Positions 24,980-38,109 are shown, numbered from the stretch's first letter. The stretch: 64,000 nucleotides of DNA from Phymorhynchus buccinoides (GCA_017654935.2 CM065686.1:28183091-28247090), one strand, 5' to 3'. The notes: generated by a model not told the origin, from the letters alone. Translations and numbers: made by a program.

Positions 24980-25705
24980 AAAAACATTCCACCTTTTCAC
25001 CTTCCAGTGGGAAGTAATAAAGTTGGGTTTATTCTTTGCAAGGTTGGTACGCTGCGAAGATACATTTAGGCTTTTTGGTATAGCTTATAACAGCTTGCAT
25101 TTTACATAAGGTAAAAAAGGAAAGGATTTCTTTTTTTATTTACTTATTTAGTTAGTTAGTTACCTATTTATTCATTTATTTCTATTTGTACCCATACATC
25201 TATTCTGTCATATATTTATGTATTTGTAATTTGTTCATTATAAAATATGCAAAAAAATCTTTAATAAAAAAAAGGAAAGGCATCAAAATTTAAAAAAAAA
25301 CATTGTTAGGTGTTGGATCAGTTAATTAGGCTAATTAAACAACTCAACGAGGCTTTAGTTCAGCACACGACACGACATAATATGTCGCCTGTTAAAGAGT
25401 GTTTTAAAGAGAATATTCTCGCACGAACGCGTGCGCACCCGCACACACAACCGCGCACGCACCAGCACGCACGCACACACATTACGCCCACGCACACGCA
25501 CAAACACACAAAGCACTACAGCAAGGCTCGAGAGATAAGATAAAAGCAATATTCCATTCCAAAGTCCTAATAACGGATATATACCGATATGTATCAACAG
25601 AAAAGCAAGAAAAAGAAACAGGCTCAGATCTGCAGTGAAATGAAAACGCGTCCATTTTTCACAACGGTCACAGAACACACACTGTAACACGCATTCTTGC
25701 GCAAA
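24980..25705. other. Unassigned AT-rich sequence with short CA tract
   Basis: Contains TTAG/TTTA simple repeats (25130-25200) and an interrupted CA/CG tract (25425-25510). No gene or domain seen. Confidence 0.5.
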
Positions 25706-25710
25706 TAATA

Positions 25711-25949
25711 GGGGAAGACGGGGTAAAAAGCGCATGGGCGGGTAAGAAGCCCACCCCAATTATCTCATGAAAAAAAGAAAATTTCAGTCAAATTTGCCCA
25801 TGAGACGAATCTAGCATTCGTCTCATGGGCAAATGTAGATACATTAACGCTCGTCTCATGGGCAAAATGAGACTGAAATTTGCTTCATTTCATGAGATAA
25901 TTGGGGTGGGCTTCTTACCCGCCCATGCGCTTTTTACCCCGTCTTCCCC
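25711..25949. mobile_element. 239-bp near-perfect palindromic MITE, TA duplication
   Basis: Arms run inward from GGGGAAGACGGGGTAAAAAG and its complement CTTTTTACCCCGTCTTCCCC, for about 95 bp each with few mismatches (GGGTAAGAAGCCCACCCCAA is matched exactly). TA flanks both ends (25709-25710, 25950-25951). CGTCTCATGGGCAAAT-type units repeat in the centre. No coding. Confidence 0.85.
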
Positions 25950-25959
25950 TATACTTATA

Positions 25960-26795
25960 GTTCAACAACATAGACATACACAAATGTACTTCATAAGATG
26001 GGGTGACAAAATGTAACGTAGAAAGATAAACACAAACAGAAGCAATAAACTGAAACACTAACAACAATTGCTGTTATTTTAACTTGTAAACACCAACCAT
26101 AAAACGTACACATTTAACGAGAGCGAGTCAATTTCAACACACGGTGAAAAAGAGTGGAGTCAGCTTTGACAAGAAAGGTCAATCACAGGCCCGGAAAACA
26201 CACATTTCTTTTAAACGGAGGTGTGGTAGCTCTTCGCACAGGTTCAGTCGGCTCGTTTTTATTTCTAGACTGAAGATGAAGTCGAGCTGTTCTTGCGACA
26301 GTACTGCGCTACATTATCAACATGGACTCTCCCTGTGACAAAATTGCATAGCTCGAATCGTCTGCTAATATCGACGCGCATAGCTGGTCATGGAGTTGAG
26401 TAGCCTTGGCCTAGATCCACGGATAGACGTTCCAAGTATGTACAGAATGGTTTGTGTAGATCTGTGACAGCTGGCACTGTTGATTCAGTCGAGCCATGAA
26501 TCTTCTTGAGAGTGGCTTCGTTGTGTACCAGCATTAAATTTTGTCGTTAGCGCTGAATGAATCCTTGGGGTAGCACTGCACAGCTTGTCAAATTCTGGGT
26601 CCAGCTTTGGTAGATACAGCTCGCGTTGACAAGACTGTAATGATAATAATGATATGTGAAGATAAATAACTGTGACGTCAAGTTTCTAATAGCAACGGTG
26701 TATTATTACACCTTTTTCTCATGTGCGTTTACACTAAGCCTATGGGTAACATACGCAAATGGTATGTGAAGTTATGATTTCATATCCCACTCTTG
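25960..26795. other. Unassigned sequence
   Basis: Mixed sequence with short frames only; no recognisable gene or repeat structure. Confidence 0.5.
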
Positions 26796-26799
26796 GCAG

Positions 26800-27235
26800 C
26801 CTTCTTTGCTTGTCTTAAAGATTGGTATATATCATATTACTTAGGGCAATGAATTGGTGTACAATGTTTGATAGAGTTTGATCACCAGAAACAAGTGTTT
26901 GGATGTTAATATTGTTTGCATTGAGAGTAAGGATAGTGTTTGTTCTTATCTGAGTAAAGTTTTGACAATGTAACAAGTAATGTTCTGCATCTTTTGTTGG
27001 ACACACACATTTTGGATCAGCTAACAAATGTCTTTTATGTAAATCGTTATTTATTCCTAGGCGCAATCTGCAGTGGTTTACTTGATCTTGTCTGTTTCCG
27101 ATATAATAATAAGAAGGCACAGTAACATCAGAAGGAGAAAGAGATCGTTTAAATTGACTTTAATGTTGTCTGGGAGGCTATTCCACAAATTGTTCCTTTT
27201 CTCTTTTTCTCCCATTCCTTTTTTTAGGTAGGTTC
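26800..27235 (-). pseudogene. LINE ORF2 C-terminal fragment with zinc-knuckle
   Basis: On the minus strand it reads NLWNSLPDNIKVNLN, then (after a frameshift near 27130) PSYYYIGNRQDQVNHCRLRL and CVCPTKDAEHYLLHC. The WNSLP..., the NHCRLRLG and the final C-C-H-C cluster are the usual C-terminus of several LINE ORF2 proteins. The RT itself is absent. Confidence 0.7.
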
Positions 27236-27385
27236 TCCCCCCGCTCTCTTTCATCCTATTGTCTATGTGGCTGACTAAGATGGACGTTTCCAAGAGCCTT
27301 AAGTGTTGTTGATTGATACAAAAATGTCTGGGTTTCTGTGTGACCGATTGTTTGGTGTACTGACACATCCGCTCTGTGTGAAGCT

Positions 27386-27526
<141 letters not shown>

Positions 27527-27871
27527 GTGACGTGTGCGTGTGTGTGTGTGTTTGCGCGCGCGTACGTGTTCATGCATATGTGCGTGTGTGCGCGTGCACA
27601 TGCATATGTGTGTATGTGTGTACGAGTGGATAAACGTGTGCATTAAAAGAATTAAGTGGATAATCACTACAACATCAACAACAGTGATAATGATGAAGAT
27701 GATGATAAATAATGAATAAATAAAATGGGAACCACCACCACTACCAATACTAATATTAGTAATAATAAGAAAAACAGAAATGATGATGATGATGATGATG
27801 CTGATGTTGTTGCCCTTGTTGTATCATGAGGCCACAATATAATTTCTCTAGTTGAGATAATAAAGTAATTT

Positions 27872-28315
27872 TGACACACACACACACACACGCACGCACG
27901 CACACACACACACACACACACACTGGTCACCCACTGTCCATTCATTATATTATTTTTGAATGTCCAGTTTTAGCTTCCCTATACGACCTTTTTAAGATAG
28001 CAACCTTAGGGTCTCTTAAAAGAAATAATTTACAGCCCTGAAATGATTGTCATTGCAAAGGTTATGTCCAGTTCTGAGATTGTTCATTAATTTTGTTGTA
28101 ATTGATTCATTAGATTACGGTTTTATATTGTTGTTGATAAGTACTCGCACACACGCACACACGCACACGCACGCACGCACGCACGCACGCACACGCACAC
28201 TTTCCCCCTCATTGTAATTATTGATTTGTTGTTGTTTTTGTTTTGTTTTTTAAAGTCTAATATCACCATTGTTGTGAACAGACTTTAAGTTAAATCAATC
28301 AAATCAAATCACACA
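27872..28315. repeat. (CA)n tracts and retroposon-like tail
   Basis: CA tracts lie at 27872-27922 and 28145-28200. At about 28283-28315 an AATCAATCAAATCAAATCAC tail looks like the 3' terminus of a LINE. Confidence 0.6.
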
Positions 28316-28319
28316 CACT

Positions 28320-30400
28320 AAATATGTACACATGTTCACGCGTGGAAAAAGAGAGACTGCACAGAGAGACTGAGAGCGAGGGTTTTTATAATCAGCGTAC
28401 AATGACAACAAAGCACTCTTTGTTCATTACAATACAATATTTTATATTGTTTTAATTAGCCCTTCCTCGTCTGGTACATTATGTTCTGAGGTAGGGTATA
28501 ATTAAACACCGCGGAAGTGTAGGCCTAAAAACCTCACTTTTGTTGTTGGAAAATAATAACAACAGGTAAGCCCCTAACGAGTTTTACATGGCCTAAACAA
28601 GTTACACGCTAAGTGAAATTTCAAGGGAAATTTGCCTTCTGTCACTGTTGCTGTTGTTCAATGTGAGGTTCTTACTTTAACCCTCTTAAATTCAGATTGT
28701 TTGAGACCAAACTTCTGCTAGATTTCGTATTCTTTTGGCAAATGTAGCCCAAAATGGGTTAGTGTGGTTTATGCTTCACCATTGCTAGAAATAAATGTCT
28801 ATAGCCATAAAAGTTTGCATGTGTGGTCATGAGGCTTTGTTCGCGGGTGTGAAGTGTGTCTCAGAGTGAAGTGTCGTGTCATTGTCAACTAAATGTCACC
28901 AAATGTGTCACATATTATGGTTAACATTGTAAAACAGCACACTGACATGCAGTTTATTCATGCACATGCACGTTACTAGGGTGAAAATGAAAGCTGAAGC
29001 CTACCTCACCTAGTCTGTACTCTGTCCGTCACTTCAGTTCATACTGCTAATCCAGTGAGTGACACAGAAAATTGTCAACTGTCACCAATAAAACCTATTT
29101 GGATGTAGTTCAAACCACAACTGTACATTGTTTGTATACACTTCCACACACTGTAATACACTTTATAAAACACATACACACACTCAATCAGAGTTGTACA
29201 GTGATAAGTCACAGTGTGTACCACCACTGTCGTTGTGTCATTGGTGTCACCCCATCATACAGGTGTGCATACCCCACCCCCATCCCTCCACACATTCTAC
29301 TACTGTGTCATGGTAGTCACAAAAAACACTAATTCTTGCAATAACAGAGAACTAGCTAACAAACGAGCAGTGATGTAGGCCAAGGACGGACTGTCACTGT
29401 CGCTTGATTCCCCAAATCATGTAGGCCTAGGCCTATACGTATCGTCTGCTATGACCCACAAAAGTGGGTCAAGTGTGGACCTTTGTTTACTTGCTTGTGT
29501 GTTGCACATCTGTTTGCTTTGTCTGCTGCTGTTTTGAAGAATGGGTGGGGTAAAACAAAAAGAAATAATCGAGAGGGGCCGCAGTGTTTGGAAATGCGTG
29601 TATGGGCCAGTTGGTTCTCGAAATGATGGCATCCTGGCATGCCGTACCTAGTCCGCCATTTTGTTTGACGCGATGCAAGCTGAGTGTTGACTAGACTTCG
29701 TAATTGCTAACGTTTTGCTCTACACCACCTCATAAATCCACATCTGACCCTTCTTCTAACTCTTCATGGTTATATTTTTCCATTTCTTTAATAATATTAT
29801 CCTACTCAACTTCCGAAATGCCGAGAAATCCGTACAATCACACACAGCAGTGCTCGAGCAGACGACAAATTTGGTACCCACGCTTTGCTACACTGACACG
29901 CATGCAGTTTTAGCTCCTCGTCTATGAATGGACACGAATACTAGAAGCAGTTTCATTGGTCTGTCTCAAGGATGCTACGAAGTTTTTGGTCCATTCTACA
30001 CACTTTCACGCGGTCAGCACGTGACGGAAAAATACCAGGTTGAAGGTCACGGCGACTTACGTAGCGTTACGTTATGAATGCGAGAGCCATTTAAAAAGAA
30101 ATTATTGTGGATCAACAGTTTAGAGAAATTTTTTTGTAAGATTCCAAGTAAAATATGTACATGGTTTGAAAACAAATGTTTAGGTTTATGGCCTTTGCAG
30201 GCTTATAATTTTGCATTAGAGACTCTTAACAATTTGTCTTAGGTCTTACGTCAGTATATTCTACACTTGTGGACGCATCTTTACGTCACCCTCTAAACAT
30301 AGCCTATCAGTAGTTGGACCCTTCATTCACTTTTACAAAAAAGAAACACATGTCAAGAAGTATAAAGCTCTAGTTCTATATATGCTTAATCTGAGCATGA
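28320..30400. other. Unassigned intergenic sequence
   Basis: About 2 kb without a convincing gene or repeat. Short frames lack domains. Confidence 0.5.
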
Positions 30401-30504
30401 CTCGTGCACATTAAAAAAATAAGTTTTATATCAATATCATTGTATATAAATATAATTTATATAAATATCCCCAACATGCACATGCAAACCTATGCATATA
30501 CACG

Positions 30505-30505
30505 T

Positions 30506-30556
<51 letters not shown>

Positions 30557-30560
30557 TGTG
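30505..30560. repeat. (CT)n microsatellite
   Basis: Short CT tract with one GT interruption. Confidence 0.9.
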
Positions 30561-30629
30561 TTCAGTGTGTGTCTGTTCGCCTCTCGTTCTCTCTCTCCTC
30601 TCATTCCCTAAAGGTATGTACACATACAT

Positions 30630-31640
30630 GCGGAGATTCCGTGCGGAAATCCGTGCGCAATCCGTAAATAATTGTGTATTATTAGAGCGAGAGAGCGAGA
30701 GCGAGAGAGAGAGCACTGGCCGTGTGTATTAGGTATTAGGTATTAGGTACTTTATAATTTGGCGTTTAGGTATTTGGTATTTTACAGTCACAGAGGCATC
30801 TCTGTGAAATTCGGGTTGCTCCCACCTGGAGAACGCGTCGCAGCCAGAGGCGCGCCACCCTTTTTTTTTGCATGCTATTTTTTGTGTGATTAGTGATGAG
30901 GAAGGAAAGGGTGGGGGTGGGTGGGTAAATTTTGACTAAATGACAACTTTTTCGTTGCCACTGGGTTTAACGTGTGCTGAGTGCATGGGCACATGGGACC
31001 TCGATTTATCGTCTCATCCGAAAGACTCCACGTTCAGACCGTAAGGCAAAATGAGAGGAAAAATCCCCTGTACCCAGCCCGGGTTTTCTTGGCACGAGGC
31101 GAACGCGTTACCACTGTGCCACTTTACACAGAGTATGCATTTGTGCATTCATTCTTGTTGTTTGTTTGCATTTTCATTAATTGTGCACGTCATTGTTGAG
31201 CTAAACCTACTATGAACGTTAGTTTTACATTTTTTATTGTTTTGCTAAAATACCTGTAATTATTTGCGGGTTTGAGTTTGCTTACGTCCATCTGTCAGTA
31301 TAATTGCTTGGTATCCAAAGTTCATTAGTTTTGTGAGTAAGAATCATGTTATCTTTGTTACTTTATTTCTTTGCATTGGAATGTTGATAGTATGGCCATC
31401 TTGTTGATTTTAATACATGTTTTTTTAAATCTTATAATGTTACTTTTTGAAAGCGAATCGACCATACTACTGTATGGATTTCATCGCTATGTAAAATAAC
31501 ATTATTATTATTATAATTAAAAGAAAGAAGGGAACAGATTTGTGCACGTGTCCGTATTTCCCCTAATCCGTATTTTTTTTAAACCCTTTTTTTCTTTTAC
31601 TTATTTATGGATTGCGCATGGGATTTCCGCATGAACTGTG
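30630..31640. mobile_element. ~1 kb element with inverted termini
   Basis: TGCGGAAATCCGTGCGCAAT with CCGTAAATAA at about 30638-30670 is matched inverted by TTTATGGATTGCGCATGGGA with TTTCCGCATGAA at about 31603-31637. The interior holds a SINE-like piece and AT-rich sequence, with no transposase. Flanking duplications are not clear. Confidence 0.55.
30965..31130 (-). repeat. tRNA-derived SINE piece, minus strand
   Basis: On the minus strand AGTGGCACAGTGGTAACGCG, TTCGCCTCGTGCC and CCCGGGCTGGG form tRNA-like A- and B-box regions. Further along, the complement of GGGACCTCGATTTATCGTCT is a tail motif I associate with molluscan SINEs. Confidence 0.6.
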
Positions 31641-31909
31641 TGTGTGTGTCTGTGTGTGTGCGTGTGCGTGTGTGTGCATGTGTGCGTTTGTGTGTGTGTG
31701 TGTGTGTGCGTGTGCGTGTGCGTGTCTCTGTATGCGAGTGCATGGGTGGTAGGTGGATAGGAGCGTGCGTGTATATGTATGTATGTGTGTGCGTGCATGC
31801 TTATGCGAGTGCGTGTATGTGTGCTTGTGTCCGTGCGTGTGTGAGGGAGCGCATGTGTACGTGTGTATGAATGTTTGCGTGCGTATGTGTGAGGGAGCGT
31901 GCGTGTTAT

Positions 31910-31943
<34 letters not shown>

Positions 31944-31964
31944 CGCGTGTGCGTGTGTGCGTGT

Positions 31965-32003
<39 letters not shown>

Positions 32004-32020
32004 TGTGCGTGCGTGCCTAT
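31637..32020. repeat. Interrupted (GT)n/(GC)n tract
   Basis: About 380 bp of GT with frequent GC, AT and CG interruptions. Val-Cys frames across it are artefacts. Confidence 0.95.
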
Positions 32021-32684
32021 TTCAAAACTAGACATACGTCGTCAGATATATCAGTTTCTCCGTAACATCTTCACTATTTTGACCAAAGCAAAACCAAACT
32101 ATTTCTCATCTAAAATTCTTGAAGCCAGCACAACAAATTCCTGTTTTCCACCATGTCTGATCTCCTAAGCACTAGGAAATCAAGTCCTCTGCCATCAAAT
32201 ATCAGTCCCGACAAACTGCCAGAAATATTGTCCTCCTTCTTCTCCACCAACATTCTCGATCTACGATCACAAATCGACTCTGTGCCTTTTCAACCCACTA
32301 TTCACTGGTGTCCCGCTTCTCTCTTTCAAGACGGTGTCTGAGACCGAAGTTCTTTCTACTCTGAGAGAAATGCATTTTAAATCCTGTGATCCTGACCCCA
32401 TCCCAGCCTCTCTTTTCTCACAAATCTATCAACACCTTCTGCCATCAATCACCAACATCATCAATTCTTCTTTAGTTTCAGGTGTGTTTCCTTCTGCTTT
32501 CAAAACCGCTCTTGTAAGGCCCCTTCTCAAGAAGTACAATCTGGATTCCAATAATCTGAAAAACTTCAGACCTGTATCTAACCTCCCTTTTCTCTCCAAA
32601 CTCCTGAGAGGACTGTTCTGAAACAACTTATCGATCATCTATCCTCAAACAATCTTCATCATCCTGGCCTTATCAGTCTGCCTA
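32020..32684 (+). pseudogene. LINE ORF2, part 1 (interrupted)
   Basis: Encodes the linker and N-terminal RT region: ILTKAKPNYFSSKILEAS, then SETEVLSTLREMHFKSCDPD, SLVSGVFPSAFKTALVRPLL, and LKNFRPVSNLPFLSKLL. It stops abruptly at a TA (32683-32684). The frame resumes at 36032. L2/CR1-like by motif style, with frameshifts. Confidence 0.85.
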
Positions 32685-32884
32685 TTGGCCGTTTTATCGA
32701 AGCCGGTTTGCAAGAGTGAATGCGCTTGTTTAACTCTAGCGCGTGGAGTCGCGAAAAGTGATCTACTCACTTCCGAGCCGATGGGGCTGAATGTTTGGTT
32801 GACGACAAGTAATGGGCAAGGAACAACCAAAGATGTGCGTGCAGCTTGCAGATCTCGCATTGAATCTCTGACACACAATTTTGT

Positions 32885-33780
32885 CACTGATTTAAAAATT
32901 TTTTAATCAGCTCTACTTTTACACAACACTGTGTGTTTCTCATCACAGATAACGATCTTCATATTTGTTTTGCTCAGTTGTGATTATTCGATTACAAACA
33001 CTGCAACTGAGCAAACTCATACTGTCTTGCACGAAAAAGCCAGAACATAATAATTTGTATGATTCAATCTCATTACCAGTATGTTGCACTACCAATGATG
33101 TAAATTATTCACTGATTCTCATGTTCCCTCCCATGTGCCTGTAATCTTTAGGACTGCAGGATGTAAAGGAGAAATTTGCTATTCACTCTTTTTTTTAAAA
33201 AGTGGTTTATTTTGGATTTTCAAAGGGTATGCAAACAGCAAGTTTGTAACAAGAAAGTGTACTGCATACTGATATTTCTTCTGGGGCTTTGAAATGGTGT
33301 GCAAATTATGAAATGTGTAGTAAGAAAATGTACTTTACTTCCACCCCTCTCCCAGTGCTTGAAATCAGAAAGTGTACATAAGCCATTACCCCAACAACCT
33401 GGGATAGTGCACCCACTACTCAGAAGTCAAATAGTACACGCTAAGACATTGTTTGGCCTGCACCAGATCTATTTATTTAGAAACAAACAATAAAATAAAA
33501 TAAATAATAAATAATGTTTTAAAATAACTTAATCAGCTTTTAAGCCCAAAGAAACACGGGTCACTCTTTCCATTACAACATAACTGTTGTAAGTAGGCCT
33601 ACAACATAAAATTAAAAGGCCTACATGGTTATGGAATCCACAACAATTTACTTAAATGGATAGAAGACTTTTCAAGTAACAGAACTCAGTATTGTAATAG
33701 TAAAGATGTGAAATCAGTCTGTAGGCTGCACATGTTAGCAGTAGTGTTCCTCAAGGTAGTATTCTAGGTCCTCTTTTAAC
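32885..33780. other. Unassigned interior of the TA-flanked insertion
   Basis: AT-rich sequence without recognisable coding. Near 33730-33790 a short stretch resembles a decayed RT motif (SSVPQGSILGP-like), too short to call. Confidence 0.4.
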
Positions 33781-33784
33781 TTAT

Positions 33785-33940
33785 TTTATAGATGCCTCGG
33801 TGTCTGTCACTGCTTCACAGCTTCAATCACCTACCGCCACTGAAAACAAATTTCAGTCTAGCCCTGTAGTTCTAAGTAGAATAGCAGTCGCTTTATCTGT
33901 TATGTGAAAGTCATAGTCAGACACAACTGACTCAGTCAGT

Positions 33941-33991
<51 letters not shown>

Positions 33992-34184
33992 GCACATACA
34001 CACACACACATGATAAATTGTTTGTCTTTTTTTTTATAGATGCCTAGGTGTCGGTCACTGCTTCACAGCTTCTATCACCTACCACCACTGAAAACAAATT
34101 TAAGTCCAGCCCTGTAGAAGTAGAATAGCAGTCGCTTTATCTGCTATACGAAAGTCACAGTCAGACACAACTGACACAGTCAGT

Positions 34185-34223
<39 letters not shown>

Positions 34224-34258
34224 ACACACACATGATAAATTGTTTGTCTTTACAATAT
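33785..34258. repeat. Tandem duplication of a ~245-bp CA-bearing unit
   Basis: GGTGTCTGTCACTGCTTCAC to TGATAAATTGTTTGTCTTT (33798-34028) repeats almost unchanged at 34049-34252, each copy including a CA tract. Confidence 0.85.
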
Positions 34259-34285
34259 GTGACTGTATACCCTCTCGACCATCCC

Positions 34286-34590
<305 letters not shown>

Positions 34591-34654
34591 ACCCAGTATT
34601 TCTCACCACCGCTATCAAGCACATTTTTGTCGCTTTTTTTTTAAATCTGGAAGG

Positions 34655-35300
34655 ACCAACGTCCTAGTCATGGATTTTGAAAAGGCCTTTGATAAGATTT
34701 ACCACTATCTCCTTGTGAATAATTTCGCCTCTATGGGATCAGAAGTTCAGTCAATAGATTAATTGAGAGCTTCCTTGCAGGCAGGCAGGAAATAATAGTT
34801 GTTGATTGAGCTACATCCGAAGCTATCCCTGTAGAATCAGGAGTCCCCCAAGGTTCTGTGCTTGGTCCGACCCTTTTCCTGTTGGTATCAATGGTCTTTT
34901 GAGGCAACTATCTTCCAACTTCCTTTCTTTTTGTGGACGACTCTGTCACCGAGCAGTGGACCCTCCCAAAGACCACAAGGATCTCCAACTAGACCTAAAT
35001 GAATTAGCATCATGGGAAAACAAATGGATGATGTCCTTCCATCCCAACAAATGCGAGAGCCTCCATGTGACCAGGAAGCAAAATCCCCTGATAAAGAACT
35101 ACCAACTCCATGGCCAGGACCTGAAACGGGTAGAGATGAAAATAAATGTGTGAGTTTTACAATATCGCAGGATCTTAGATGGGACACCCACATCTCAAAT
35201 GTGCGCAGCAAAGTCAGTAAGACCCTTGGCTTCCTCCAGTGCGAATTAAAAGTAGGCTTAGTCAACATCAAGGAATTGGCATATAAGGCAAGTAATAAGG
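34655..35300 (+). pseudogene. LINE reverse transcriptase fragment, nested
   Basis: Frameshifted RT: VLVMDFEKAFDKIYHYLL (motif A), SGVPQGSVLGPTLFL, a FVDDS active-site box, LDLNELASWENKWMMSFHPN and KCESLHVTRKQNPLIKNYQL. It belongs to the same family as the minus-strand fragment at 24234-24970 and lies inside the TA-flanked insertion. Confidence 0.85.
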
Positions 35301-36031
35301 CTTATAATTATGTCACTGGTTAACACATCCTAGAAAGGTGCCCGCCATGCCATAGCATTGCTTCTTTAAACTGATGTAAAACTCTCTCTCTGTACACTTG
35401 TGTGTGTGTGTGTGTGTGCGCACACGCGCGTGCGAGCCCCTTCCCCCATCCGCCCAACTTTACTCCCACCCTTCTACCCATTCCCAAATGGCAATCCTTC
35501 ATCCACGACCCCACTCATCCTCTAGTATAATCCCCCGTTTGCTTGCATGCCCCCTTTTCCCCTCAACCATATCAAAATTCAAACTCAAATTCTTTTATTT
35601 GTCGTAAAACCATCAAAGGAATTATGGAACAAACCAAATCATACGGCGCTCTCGCCACACCTTAAATTATTTACACAGATACATGTGGTAAACAGTAAAC
35701 ACATACCACGAAAAGAAAAAACACCAAAAAGCCGGCGCAGGGTAAAGATGGTGACAAAGTAAATGTTATTGTTATTGTAGCAAATAAGGAGTAGTAAAAC
35801 TCGCGTAATCATGTACAGGGACAGCAAAACATTCATGTTTGTATCAACATCGCGATTTATCGTCAGAAGTGGCGTCTGCGACGTATCCAGACAGAAGCAG
35901 AAAGGTCGATCTACTATCTAAGTACTGTATCTGCCCAACTCGATCACCACCGGAAGTTATAGCCAACAAGGGGACTGTATCAGTGAGCCACACAAACCAA
36001 GGGAAGTAACAACCCCACCTAAAACGGCTAA

Positions 36032-36643
36032 TAGAGCCAACCACAGTACTGAAACAGCCCTTGTTCAAATCGTCAATGACCTCCTAATTGTTTCTGATGC
36101 TGGTCAAATCTCTTTTTGGACGTTTCTTGATCTCTCTGCTGCTTTCGATACCATAGACCACTCCATTCTTCTGTCTCGTCTTGAACATACATTTGGAATT
36201 AAGGGCCCTGCTCTTTCTTGGTTCTCATCTTACCTCTCTGATCGTTTTCAATCAGTTATGGTCAATGGCCGTCAGTCTGAACAGGTTAGGCTTTCTTGCG
36301 GAGTCCCCCATGGGTCTGTGCTTGGCCCTGTCTTGTTTAATTTGTATATGTCACCTCTTGCCAATATCATCGACCAGTACAACATGAAACATCACTTCTA
36401 CGCATATGACTCACAACTCCAAAGTAACAACTGCTATATTGATATTCAAAATTGGATGGTTCAAAATAAACTTCAATTAAATGGTGAAAAAATCGAAGCA
36501 ATGCTTGTAAGGACAAAAAACAAACTAGCCTTAGAGTCAATCCAACTGGGTAACAATATCATTCCCCTCTCAGACTCTGTCAAAAACTTAGGTGTCACTT
36601 TGGACAATACTCTTTCCATGCAGAGTTTCCTGACTCAGACCTG
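36032..36643 (+). pseudogene. LINE ORF2, part 2
   Basis: Resumes the RT of 32020-32684: ANHSTETALVQIVNDLL, TFLDLSAAFDTIDHSILL (motif A), VRLSCGVPHGSVLGPVLF and HHFYAYDSQLQ, where the usual ADD catalytic box is AYD. It is then cut within a TCQS codon run by the insertion at 36644. Confidence 0.88.
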
Positions 36644-36851
36644 AGGGGGGAGGAGGGGGGAGGGGGGGGGGGGGGGGCGAGAGAGATTAATACATGTATT
36701 TTGTATTAACAGTCTCACTTATTTTTAATGTTTATATTCATTGATACTTGTCTTCATGTTGATTATTCTTGGTTTGTCTTTAATGTGTATGTTTATCTGT
36801 ATGTTAGTGTTTAGGCCTCTATAAATAACCATTATTATTATTATTATTATT
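36644..36851 (+). mobile_element. 208-bp retroposed fragment with (ATT)n tail
   Basis: Flanked by ACCTG on both sides (36639-36643 and 36852-36856). It begins with a G-run, has mixed AT-rich sequence, and ends in ATT repeats. Removal restores the LINE frame (SFLTQTCQSCYYQIRRIG). This looks like a 5'-truncated retroposon. Confidence 0.8.
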
Positions 36852-37480
36852 ACCTGTCAGTCCTGCTACTATCAAATTCGTCGCATTGGCTATATTCGTA
36901 AAGACCTCTCAGATGAAGCCACAGCAAAGCTTGTTACTTCCCTAATCCTATATCGTATCGACTACTGTAATGCTCTCTTTTCTGGCCTTTCAGTCTCTTC
37001 TCTATCTTGTCTCCAGCGTATTCAAAACACAGCTGCTCGTCTTGTCCTCAGGAAGAAAAAGTTCGATCATGTTATCCCTCTTCTCCGTTCTTTGCACTGG
37101 CTTCCTGTCGCACACAGAATTGAGTATAAATTAAACACCCTTTGCCATAAATCTATCCATCTTACCTCTGCGACAATATTTCCATCTATACGCCAGCTCG
37201 CACTTTACGTTCAGTTTCTGACCCTCTTTCTCTCCAGATCCCTAGGTATAAGCTTTCAATTGTTGGTCGGCGCTCTTTTGCTGTCTCAGGACCGACCTCC
37301 TGGAACAAACTTCCTCTCTCCCTCCGTCAGCGACCGACCCTCTCTGCTTTCACAGCTAACCTCAGACCCCACCTGTTTCCCCGGCATTAAAGGTCCGCTC
37401 TCTTTCTCTCTTGCCATTAGGTTTGTTTCTGCTGTATTCCATTTGATGTCATCCATGTGTGTTCGCTTTGTATTGCGTTT
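36852..37480 (+). pseudogene. LINE ORF2, part 3 (C-terminus)
   Basis: Encodes RIGYIRKDLSDEATAKLVTS, YRIDYCNALFSGL, CLQRIQNTAARLVLRKKK, LHWLPVAHRIEYKLNTLC and, after frameshifts, the SGPTSWNKLPLSLRQRP stretch typical of L2/CR1-type C-termini. The coding homology ends near 37390; the rest is likely 3' UTR. Confidence 0.85.
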
Positions 37481-38024
37481 TTGTTTGAATGCGTTATGAA
37501 TGCTAACGTGTGTGCGCGCTTTGATTTGATTTCTATCAAGATTCAGTGCCGTATGAATACTGTAAGTTGTTGTTGTTGTTGTATCTGTCTGTCTGTCTGT
37601 GTGTTTTGTTTTGTTGTGTTGTTTTCTACGAGGAAGTGTGTGCGTGTCTCTGTGTGTCTCTCTCTGTGTACGCGCATTTGATTATGATGTAGGAAGTTAC
37701 ATCCCTTTTTTGGAGGCTGCCAAGAGGCAGCCTCCCTATTAATTTCGGGAAGGGGATCACGTGACTTTTGCCTGTGAAGATCACGTGATTTGGGTCCAGT
37801 TCCATGGTCCATGGATGAGCACGTGACCTGCTGGGCGCATCAGAGTTGTCTTCCCTTTGTCATTGAAGTTGTCTGCCCTTTTTAATTGAGTGTGCGACTC
37901 TACATGTAATGTAGGTCCGTGGGTGCGACGCGCTGGTGGATCATTGAGAACTTCATGAATATGCATCAGCCTAACAGACTGCTGACCAGAACATGTTAAC
38001 CGACAGAGTTAGGCTGTGACTGCG

Positions 38025-38025
38025 T

Positions 38026-38109
<84 letters not shown>

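Noticed and set aside
31607..32035. Val-Cys and His-Thr-rich frames that look like cysteine-rich or histidine-rich proteins
   Set aside because: Produced by an interrupted GT/CA microsatellite on both strands.
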